From a virus: DNA of 30,807 bases. Both the position numbers and the translations under genes were made by a program. The stretch spans positions 1 through 30,807 of the IMG/VR virus record IMGVR_UViG_3300032224_001461; one strand, written 5' to 3'. Below are positions 8,849 to 15,502 of the stretch, one piece after another; position 1 is the first letter of the stretch; each line of letters begins with the position of its first letter. The notes below the pieces were generated by a model that did not search any database, was not told where the DNA came from, and saw only the letters and a list, made by a program, of their open reading frames with translations.

Positions 8849-9792
8849 AAGTAGTGGTCACCGGTTCGGCCGGTTACATTGGTGGGCAAATTGCACTGGC
8901 ATTGAAAGATGCCGGTCACGAAGTCTTGGGTATTGATCGCAGACCGTGTCCGTCACATCTCAAAGAAGTATTTGATCAGTTTGTGCTGGCCGACTTTGAC
9001 AGTGACACAACTGGTAAAAAATTGATACAATTTATTCCCGACGCTATAGTTCATTGTGCCGGTACCAGTCTGGTAGGACCCAGCATTCGATATCCGTCTG
9101 ACTACTATCATAACAATGTGATCAAGACCATCCACATGTTGGATCTTGTGCTGGCTGCTTTGCCCCGAACTAGATTTATCTTCAGTTCAAGTGCAGCAGT
9201 ATATGGTGAGCCTGCCATAACGCCTTGTGCCGAAACGGATCCTTGCAAACCAGTGAGCCCGTACGGTGAAAGCAAGCACATGATTGAACAGGTGTTGGCC
9301 AGTTATCATCAGGCTTATAAACTGGATTATGTGGCATTTCGTTATTTCAATGCATGCGGAGCCGATAGTCAAGGACGTCATGGCAGTGAGCCTGGCGGCA
9401 CACATATCATTTCGCGGGTGTTAGAGAGCATCAGGGACAAAGAAGAATTTGTGCTTAACGGTATCAATTATCCCACCAATGATGGTACCTGTGTGCGGGA
9501 CTATGTGCATGTGGAAGACATTGCCCAAGCACATGTTGCAGCACTAGATGCCAAGGTGCCTGTTGGTGTGTATAATCTTGGTAGCAATCAAGGTGTAAGT
9601 AATTTAGAAATTATTGACGCTGCACAGCGAATCACAAAACAGATTTTGAATTTTAGATCAGGTGACAAACGTGCTGGAGATCCAGCTGTGTTGACCGCAA
9701 GTTCAGATAAATTTAATCAGTACGGTCATTGGCGCAAATACTCAATGGATGATATGATACAACATGCATGGAACTGGTATCAGGAAAAATGA
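8845..9792 (+). CDS. NAD-dependent sugar-nucleotide epimerase (GalE-like)
   Basis: A 315-residue extended short-chain dehydrogenase/reductase. The NAD-binding GSAGYIGG is at residues 7-14, the acid that selects NAD is Asp31 in LGIDRRP, the substrate serine strand is FSSSAAVYG (112-121), and the catalytic Tyr140-x3-Lys144 is in SPYGESK. Length and motifs fit UDP-glucose/UDP-N-acetylglucosamine 4-epimerase or a close relative such as a 4,6-dehydratase. It would supply a nucleotide sugar to the glycosyltransferase just upstream, with which it overlaps by four bases. The exact sugar cannot be told from sequence. Confidence 0.88.
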   Translation: MKVVVTGSAGYIGGQIALALKDAGHEVLGIDRRPCPSHLKEVFDQFVLADFDSDTTGKKLIQFIPDAIVHCAGTSLVGPSIRYPSDYYHNNVIKTIHMLDLVLAALPRTRFIFSSSAAVYGEPAITPCAETDPCKPVSPYGESKHMIEQVLASYHQAYKLDYVAFRYFNACGADSQGRHGSEPGGTHIISRVLESIRDKEEFVLNGINYPTNDGTCVRDYVHVEDIAQAHVAALDAKVPVGVYNLGSNQGVSNLEIIDAAQRITKQILNFRSGDKRAGDPAVLTASSDKFNQYGHWRKYSMDDMIQHAWNWYQEK

Positions 9793-10928
9793 CCTACTCA
9801 GTCTATCAGCATTGGGATCCGTTAAAAGTGTGTGCTGTAGGGCGCAGTTATCCCCCGGAGTTTTATTCTTGGATTACTGTGCCACATGTGAGAAAGTTAT
9901 TTGAAAAAATAGCCATCGAGACTGAAGAAGATTATCAAAATATCATACACAAGTTACAAAGTTTTGGTGTAGAAATCGTTCGCATTGATATCCCCGATGA
10001 TATAGATCAATGCAAACGATATGATGGGCGGCTTATGCCTCCTCCTATGTGCCCTAGAGATCACACAATCATGGTTGGTAATACATTTTACATAAATGAT
10101 GTAAAATCAGCATATGATCAGGTTCGTGATCCTACTTGGCCAGATTGTAATTCTTATCATGATTGGATGTTGTTACCCGAATGGATCCGTGACGAATGTT
10201 TAAAAATTCATAAAATTGGAAATCGTCAATGCTCACTTGATTTTTCTTATAAGTCAATTATTAAACAAGTGCAGTCACAGGGAAATAAAATCATAAAAAC
10301 CAATGATAGTATCAATGGCGCAATGGTCACAAGACTTGGTCGGGATCTATATATTGGCACCAATGATTACGATCAGGATCAAAACGAACTTAAAAAATTT
10401 ATAGATCAAGAATTTACCAACACAAGAAATCACATCATCAATACCGGTGGTCACAGTGATGGAACTTATTGTCCAGTGGCTCTGGGATTGATAATCAGTT
10501 TGTGTGATGTTCCAAACTATTCAGATACTTTTCCTGGCTGGGAAGTAGTTTATCTCCCAGGCCAAAGTTGGGATGCTGTTCGACCGTTTCTGGATCTTAA
10601 AGAAAAAAATCGAGGCAAATGGTGGATACCAGGATTCGAACATGATCAAACGGTGGTTGATGTAGTAGAAACGTGGTTAGATCATTGGACTGGTTACGTA
10701 GAAGAAACTGTATTTGATGTAAACATGTTGATCGTTGACCCTAAAAATGTCCTAGTGTTTAACTACAACAAACAGGTATTTAATGCATTAGATCGATACG
10801 GGATCACTCCACACATAGTTCCATTTCGACATAGATACTTTTGGGATGGTGGTGTACATTGTGTCACTAGCGACCTGCATAGGGAAGGAACTATGCAAGA
10901 CTTTTTTCCAGGAAGAAATAATGTTTGA
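9789..10928 (+). CDS. Amidinotransferase/dimethylarginase-type (pentein-fold) enzyme
   Basis: A 379-residue member of the glycine/inosamine amidinotransferase branch of the pentein fold. The substrate-carboxylate motif CPRDH is at 88-92, the catalytic His/Asp pair is in TGGHSDG (His222, Asp224), and the nucleophilic cysteine is Cys358 in GGVHCVT near the C-terminus, all in the expected order. Such enzymes move an amidino group from arginine to an amine. ATG 9789 overlaps the epimerase stop. The gene is AT-rich relative to its neighbours. Partnership with the adjoining aminotransferase (eight-base overlap) suggests one enzyme makes an amine and the other amidinates it, on a sugar or possibly a deazaguanine; this is inference. 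Confidence 0.82.
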   Translation: MTYSVYQHWDPLKVCAVGRSYPPEFYSWITVPHVRKLFEKIAIETEEDYQNIIHKLQSFGVEIVRIDIPDDIDQCKRYDGRLMPPPMCPRDHTIMVGNTFYINDVKSAYDQVRDPTWPDCNSYHDWMLLPEWIRDECLKIHKIGNRQCSLDFSYKSIIKQVQSQGNKIIKTNDSINGAMVTRLGRDLYIGTNDYDQDQNELKKFIDQEFTNTRNHIINTGGHSDGTYCPVALGLIISLCDVPNYSDTFPGWEVVYLPGQSWDAVRPFLDLKEKNRGKWWIPGFEHDQTVVDVVETWLDHWTGYVEETVFDVNMLIVDPKNVLVFNYNKQVFNALDRYGITPHIVPFRHRYFWDGGVHCVTSDLHREGTMQDFFPGRNNV

Positions 10929-11511
10929 TAAGATATTGGAATTTGAAAAGGCCTTGGCCAAGTACACCGGTGCTCCTTATGCGATCATGACTGATTGCTG
11001 CACACACGCTATTGAGATGTGTCTGCGTTATGATCGAGTACGCGGTCTTAAAATGACTCCTTACACTTATCTCAGCATCCCAATGACCATGCACAAATTG
11101 GGCATTGATTATGTGTACCTGGACGAACCTGAACAAACTTGGACAGGGGAATATAACTTTGTGTATACCAGAGTATGGGACAGTGCCAGACGATTAGAAG
11201 CTGATATGTATCAAGCTGGGCAGATGCAATGTGTGAGTTTTGGACACACAAAGCCTTTACAAATAGGCCATGGCGGTGCTATACTGTTAGATAACAAGCG
11301 AGCTTATGACACAATGATAAAACAACGATATGATGGTCGCGACCTAAATATCATACCCTGGCAGTCACAAAAGACTTTCCGGCTAGGATATCATTACAAG
11401 CCCACCATTGAAGATGCGGTGCGCGGATTAGAATTGCTAGAGCAATACCAATCACAGGCACCTGTGTTTGTACAGTATCCAGATTTGAGAAATATAACCA
11501 TTGAACCATAA
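10921..11511 (+). CDS. Half-size DegT/DnrJ/EryC1-type PLP aminotransferase domain
   Basis: A 196-residue protein matching the large-domain core of DegT-type sugar aminotransferases. The cofactor-binding lysine is Lys111 in SFGHTKPLQIGHGGAIL, the counterpart of the family's S-H-x-x-K...GEGGA motif. An acid at Asp87 (VWDSARR) stands where the PLP ring is contacted. Full-length family members have about 370-400 residues, so the C-terminal small domain is largely missing and intervening segments are short. It may be a minimal enzyme, or an inactive remnant. Start ATG 10921 overlaps the amidinotransferase stop by eight bases; the stop precedes folE by one base. Confidence 0.72.
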   Translation: MFDKILEFEKALAKYTGAPYAIMTDCCTHAIEMCLRYDRVRGLKMTPYTYLSIPMTMHKLGIDYVYLDEPEQTWTGEYNFVYTRVWDSARRLEADMYQAGQMQCVSFGHTKPLQIGHGGAILLDNKRAYDTMIKQRYDGRDLNIIPWQSQKTFRLGYHYKPTIEDAVRGLELLEQYQSQAPVFVQYPDLRNITIEP

Positions 11512-11512
11512 C

Positions 11513-12301
11513 ATGACCAACTTTGTACCTGATCCACTACTGACTCCTCTCGAACAAGAATTTGTGCCAATGGAACAAACATTGTATGTAAAGAAAGCAC
11601 CCGGAGCTGCCGGAAAGCATCTTAGCACTGCATTGCGTGAACGTATGCAAGCAGACAACAAACGCTTCTGGGCCGGAGACAACATCAGTGACTATGTTGC
11701 GGAATCTGATCGAGAACATTTGATCAACGAAGCAACAGAAGCATTTGAACAAGTATTGGACGCATTACTGATCGATCGTGAGAATGATCCCAACTCACGA
11801 GGCACAGCACACCGCTTGGCCAAGATGTACTACAACGAAATAATGGCAGGAAGATATGAACCAGCACCAGACGCAACAGCATTTCCAAATGATTCAGCGG
11901 AACGTTACGAAGGCATGCTTGTGGTTAGAAGTGAACTACGCAGTATGTGTAGCCATCATCACCAGCCTGTATCTGGGGTTGCTTATATTGGGATTATCGC
12001 CGCAGAAAAGCTCATTGGTTTGTCTAAGTACACTCGTATTGCTCAGTGGTGCGCTCGTCGTGGTACTTTACAGGAGGAACTGTGCAACGACATCGCAAGA
12101 GAAATCATGAAAGCCACTGATGCCAAAGACGTGGCAGTATATGTACAAGCGGTGCATGGTTGCTGTGAAAATCGTGGCATCATGGCACATTCAAGTCTCA
12201 CACAGACCACTGTGCTCAAAGGCGCATTCCAGACCGATCAAAGCACCAAGAAAGAGTTCTTTGACAACATCAAACTACAACAAGAGTTTGCACCAAGATA
12301 A
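11513..12301 (+). CDS. folE: GTP cyclohydrolase I
   Basis: Converts GTP to dihydroneopterin triphosphate, the first step of both folate and 7-deazaguanine synthesis. The 262-residue product shows the zinc-binding SMCSHHHQP (Cys146 and the following His residues), IGLSKYTRI, and HGCCENRG (third zinc ligand Cys217 or Cys218), all family signatures. About 60 residues precede the usual core as an extension. ATG 11513 is preferred over an upstream TTG at 11501 because the TTG lies inside the preceding gene. In this window folE most likely feeds QueD and QueE and so the DpdA DNA modification. A break with a new promoter follows. Confidence 0.93.
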   Translation: MTNFVPDPLLTPLEQEFVPMEQTLYVKKAPGAAGKHLSTALRERMQADNKRFWAGDNISDYVAESDREHLINEATEAFEQVLDALLIDRENDPNSRGTAHRLAKMYYNEIMAGRYEPAPDATAFPNDSAERYEGMLVVRSELRSMCSHHHQPVSGVAYIGIIAAEKLIGLSKYTRIAQWCARRGTLQEELCNDIAREIMKATDAKDVAVYVQAVHGCCENRGIMAHSSLTQTTVLKGAFQTDQSTKKEFFDNIKLQQEFAPR

Positions 12302-12330
12302 ATTGTTTCAAAAGAGACCAAATTGGTAGG

Positions 12331-12359
12331 TTGACTCAAAATTATGTTTCAGTTATAAT
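12331..12359 (+). promoter_or_regulatory. Sigma70-type promoter of the lipoprotein gene
   Basis: TTGACT (12331-12336), 17-base spacer, TATAAT (12354-12359). It lies in a 90-base gap between folE and the lipoprotein, whose ATG follows 32 bases after the -10 box. It is one of the best consensus promoters in the window, so the gene probably has its own host-polymerase expression. Confidence 0.75.
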
Positions 12360-12391
12360 GTCTAGTATTACTAACCAATTTAGATTACATT

Positions 12392-13693
12392 ATGAAACAG
12401 ATTTTTATTTTGTTAACTATACTGTTATCCGCGTGTGGTGGCGGCAGTGACGGAACATCAAGCAATAACTCAATTCCTGGTCCAGCACCGATGCCTAGCC
12501 AAACTGCTATGATCCAAACTGCTGTGGTCAATGCTGCCATCAAGGTGATGGATTATCAAAATGAAAATAGTGTGAGCCATTCATTTAATGTTGCAGTGGC
12601 TGACTTGAACGGAGATGGGTTAGAGGATGTGGTGGTCACTGGATGGGCCGTGATGCCTGCCGGTTGGTCTGGTGTTCGTAACGCCAACGTGCCTGTAAAA
12701 ATTCTAATACAACAAGAAAATGGTTCTCTAATAGATCGCACGGATGCACTGCTGGGATCAAATAATATGATTGCTGGCGCACAACGAATTCTCATTGAGG
12801 ATTTTGATAATGATGGCCGACCGGATATTTTTGTTGGTGGATTTCAGGATGTGCCCAGCCGGTCGGCTGCCAGTGTGATGTTTTGGAACAATGGATCAAC
12901 ATGGGCACGGCAGGACTTTACAGAATCTGTATGGGCACATGCAGCATGTGCAGGAGATTTGCGAGGCACTGGCCGCAAAGATATTGTGATGGGCGCAAGT
13001 GGAACCAGCCCCAACACCATTTTAGTAAACAACGGGTCAAGGTCATTCACATTAAACAGATCGTTGACCAGCACACCCATCAGCAGCGCCGGCACATGCA
13101 GCATTGTCAAAGATTCCGCTACCGGAAACATTGGCATTATCACAGCCAATGTTGTTAACGAAGGGAATTACAGTGTTTATGTGAGAGTGTTTGATTCCAA
13201 CATGAATTATATTACCACTCGTGCCTTACCCGGCAGTGAAGAAAAAGACAATATGAATCTCACTCACGACATAGTTAGTGTGGTGATTGTTGACATAGAT
13301 AAAGATGGTGATCAGGATGTGATATTGCTTGACAATGGCAATCATAGAGTCACAACACCCAATGGCAAATTCACGGTGTTGGTCAATCAGGGCAATTTCA
13401 ACTTGGTTGATCAAACCAGCAAATATTTTCCTTCACAAACAAATGATTTTGCTTTTGCAATGTATTCTCGTGTGATTGATGTGGGCTCAAAAATATCTCT
13501 GATCGTTGGCGATGGTAAGGCTGCGCTATCAGCAATATTATGGAAGCAAGATACTGTGCCATTTAGTAAAACATCAACTGATTTATCAATGCAATATTTG
13601 GCATTGTATAAAACCCGTAACGATAGTTACAAAGTGCTAGTGTACGAGAATCTCATCCTTGGTCAGTATACGTTTTATACAAAAGGTTTATAA
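12392..13693 (+). CDS. Exported lipoprotein with FG-GAP/VCBS-like repeats
   Basis: A 433-residue protein beginning with a lipoprotein signal peptide: a Lys near the start, a hydrophobic run, and lipobox LLSAC with Cys15 as the lipidated residue, then a Gly/Ser linker. The body carries calcium-loop repeats of the integrin/FG-GAP kind, DLNGDGLED (71-79), DFDNDGRPD (137-145) and DIDKDGDQD (about 300-308), each followed by a short beta strand, so a beta-propeller is expected. It would be anchored in a host membrane facing the periplasm or outside. Such a gene is unusual in a lytic replication region; superinfection exclusion, receptor masking or envelope alteration are candidate roles. It has its own promoter. 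Confidence 0.85.
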   Translation: MKQIFILLTILLSACGGGSDGTSSNNSIPGPAPMPSQTAMIQTAVVNAAIKVMDYQNENSVSHSFNVAVADLNGDGLEDVVVTGWAVMPAGWSGVRNANVPVKILIQQENGSLIDRTDALLGSNNMIAGAQRILIEDFDNDGRPDIFVGGFQDVPSRSAASVMFWNNGSTWARQDFTESVWAHAACAGDLRGTGRKDIVMGASGTSPNTILVNNGSRSFTLNRSLTSTPISSAGTCSIVKDSATGNIGIITANVVNEGNYSVYVRVFDSNMNYITTRALPGSEEKDNMNLTHDIVSVVIVDIDKDGDQDVILLDNGNHRVTTPNGKFTVLVNQGNFNLVDQTSKYFPSQTNDFAFAMYSRVIDVGSKISLIVGDGKAALSAILWKQDTVPFSKTSTDLSMQYLALYKTRNDSYKVLVYENLILGQYTFYTKGL

Positions 13694-14085
13694 TGGATTT
13701 AGCACAAGCACAGCAAGCAGGCATAGCGCCATGGGATCAACATCTCAAAGACCTCAGTGATTTTCACGTCACTGTGTTTCGAGATCGTTATCCAGTAACT
13801 CCAGGCCATTTGTTGTTTGTGCCAAACTATAATACCCTCACCGTTATCAATCATGCGTTTGAAAGTGCATTACTATATGGTGAAAGAATGGTAAGACAGG
13901 GAGAATACGATGGATACAATATTGGATTCAATTCGGGCACTGCTGCTGGCCAAACAGTAATGTATCCACATGTTCATTTGATTCCTCGTCGGCATGGCGA
14001 TAGTGAAAACCCCATTGGTGGTGTTCGGGGTGTGATTCCCGGCCAGGCTGACTACAAAGCTGCTGGCTATCAACCGTCAGCATAA
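13693..14085 (+). CDS. HIT-family nucleotide hydrolase
   Basis: A 130-residue histidine-triad protein. The conserved block GQTVMYPHVHLIPRR near residues 95-110 corresponds to the Q-x-V-x-H-x-H-x-H motif with the first His replaced by Tyr; the two later His residues, which include the catalytic one, are kept. Upstream DRYPVTPGHLLFVPN is the usual HIT N-terminal strand pair (YP..PGH.LV.P). Relatives cleave dinucleoside polyphosphates or nucleotide-monophosphate adducts such as Ap4A. It overlaps the lipoprotein stop by one base (TAATG), so it is probably read from the same promoter. Confidence 0.85.
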   Translation: MDLAQAQQAGIAPWDQHLKDLSDFHVTVFRDRYPVTPGHLLFVPNYNTLTVINHAFESALLYGERMVRQGEYDGYNIGFNSGTAAGQTVMYPHVHLIPRRHGDSENPIGGVRGVIPGQADYKAAGYQPSA

Positions 14086-14088
14086 ATA
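14082..14088 (+). promoter_or_regulatory. ATAAATA box, possible T4-type late promoter
   Basis: ATAAATA overlaps the stop codon of the HIT gene, ahead of queD. T4-like phages use TATAAATA as the late -10 element. Only seven bases match here, so support is weak by itself; three further copies lie at gene boundaries in the window. Confidence 0.3.
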
Positions 14089-14142
14089 TCCATACAGCGG
14101 CCTATCGGCATCGTCCCGCTATACAAACTCCGCCGCCTATGC

Positions 14143-14148
14143 TATAAT
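14143..14148 (+). promoter_or_regulatory. Extended -10 promoter element before queD
   Basis: TATAAT is preceded by TGC, giving the TGnTATAAT extended -10 form. No good -35 box is present at the right distance. The queD start (14167) follows 18 bases later, with TAGGAG as ribosome site. Confidence 0.45.
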
Positions 14149-14166
14149 CTAACATAGGAGAAAATC

Positions 14167-14649
14167 ATGGCACAAAAATACTTTTCAACCAAGACTTACA
14201 GGCAAATTGGCCCTGTGGCATATCGTCAATGGCGTGCTCAAAGTCACTGCAATCTCATCCACGGATATGCAATGAGCTTTCACTTTGAGTTTGAAGCAGA
14301 TACTTTAGATGCACGTAATTGGGTCACTGACTTCGGCGGACTCAAACCACTCAAAGAAAAACTAGAAGAATGGTTTGATCACACCTTGCTAGTGGCACAA
14401 GACGATCCCATGCGTGAACACCTGCTGGAACTGGGACGACTCAAACTGGCCAAGATCACCGAAGTGGAAAAGACCGGCTGCGAAGGCATTGCCGACTTCT
14501 TGTACGAATACATCAACACCATATTCTTGCCCAACTGTGGCAGCGAAGAAGCCCGACGTGTTTGGTGTACTCGAGTAGAAGTGCGCGAAACAGATTCAAA
14601 CATGGCAGGCCGTCAGGGACACAGAGAGGACCATGAATTCAATGACTGA
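14167..14649 (+). CDS. queD: 6-carboxytetrahydropterin synthase (QueD) family, HGY variant
   Basis: Second step of 7-deazaguanine synthesis: dihydroneopterin triphosphate to 6-carboxytetrahydropterin. In the 160-residue protein the catalytic cysteine is Cys28 in SHCNLIHGY, followed by the long strand FHFEFEAD, DFGGLK (55-60), the FDHTLL pair (70-75), the GCEGIAD helix start, and the closing REThr acid (RET at 140-142). Compared with E. coli QueD, two zinc histidines appear as Tyr (Tyr19 for the AAH histidine and Tyr34 in HGY for HGH), while His32 is kept. I believe this HGY form recurs in phage QueD-like proteins. ATG has an AGGAG site. It ends by overlapping the next gene by 17 bases. Confidence 0.8.
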   Translation: MAQKYFSTKTYRQIGPVAYRQWRAQSHCNLIHGYAMSFHFEFEADTLDARNWVTDFGGLKPLKEKLEEWFDHTLLVAQDDPMREHLLELGRLKLAKITEVEKTGCEGIADFLYEYINTIFLPNCGSEEARRVWCTRVEVRETDSNMAGRQGHREDHEFND

Positions 14650-15502
14650 ACGCAAGTATAACATAGCAATGTTGTTGGCTACCAGAGGCCGTACTACCAG
14701 TCTGGAACGTAGCATACGCAGTCTCGTAGAGTTGGCAGATGATCCTAAAAAATTGCAACTGATGTTTGCGTTCGATCGGGACGATGAAAGAGGCACAAGT
14801 TTTTTCAAAGAAACATTACAGCCTTGGCTGGATTCTCAATCAGTGACCTACACGGCCATGCGGTTTGATCGACTGGGTTATGTGAATCTGCACAAATACA
14901 ACAATGCATTGGCCAAGGTGTCTGACAGCAAATGGTTGATGATCTGGAACGATGATGCTGTGATGCAAACCAAAGGCTGGGATAATGTGATCATGAGCCA
15001 TACCAGTGAGCACCTCCAGCTGTTGAGTTTCCGCACACACAACATGCATCCTTACAGCATTTTTCCTATTATTCCACGGGTATGGTTTGATCTGTTGGGA
15101 TACATTTCTCCACACAGCTCACAGGATGCTTGGTTAAGTCAGCAGGCATACCTGCTGGACATATACAAACGTATTCCGGCAGATGTGCTGCATGATCGTT
15201 TTGATCTTACTGGCAACAACGGAGATGCCACCTTCTTGGACAGACATATCTTGGAAGGCAAACCACTGGATCCAAATGATTTTCATAGTTTACCAAATCT
15301 ACAGATTCGGCAAGGCGACTGTGCCAAGCTGGCCATGTACATGCAACAGCACGGGCAAAGCACTGAATATTTTGAAAATGTGTTTCGTGGCACCCAGGAA
15401 CCCTGGCAGCGACTGCTGGAAAACGACCCCAACAATCAAATGAAGCAATTTAACAATCCACACTTTGGTAAGTCGGCCGCTCCTGAATCAATAAGTACAT
15501 GA
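14633..15502 (+). CDS. GT-A glycosyltransferase-like protein, copy 1
   Basis: A 289-residue protein with a family 2-like GT-A fold. It starts with a strand and nucleotide-binding loop (IAMLLATRGRTTSLERSI), and has the divalent-metal/diphosphate motif in MIWNDDAVM near residue 105. The downstream block HNMHPYSIFPIIPRVW and QDAWLSQQAYLLDI is shared almost residue for residue with the protein at 17527, so the two are paralogs. It overlaps queD, and its stop overlaps the radical SAM start. An alternative start is ATG 14642. The acceptor is unknown: DNA base, host glycan or virion protein are all possible. Confidence 0.75.
   Translation: MNSMTERKYNIAMLLATRGRTTSLERSIRSLVELADDPKKLQLMFAFDRDDERGTSFFKETLQPWLDSQSVTYTAMRFDRLGYVNLHKYNNALAKVSDSKWLMIWNDDAVMQTKGWDNVIMSHTSEHLQLLSFRTHNMHPYSIFPIIPRVWFDLLGYISPHSSQDAWLSQQAYLLDIYKRIPADVLHDRFDLTGNNGDATFLDRHILEGKPLDPNDFHSLPNLQIRQGDCAKLAMYMQQHGQSTEYFENVFRGTQEPWQRLLENDPNNQMKQFNNPHFGKSAAPESIST

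Noticed and set aside
12391-13693. Lipoprotein as a phage tail or receptor-binding protein
   Set aside because: The lipobox signal peptide and calcium-loop repeats indicate a membrane-anchored exported protein, not a virion part.
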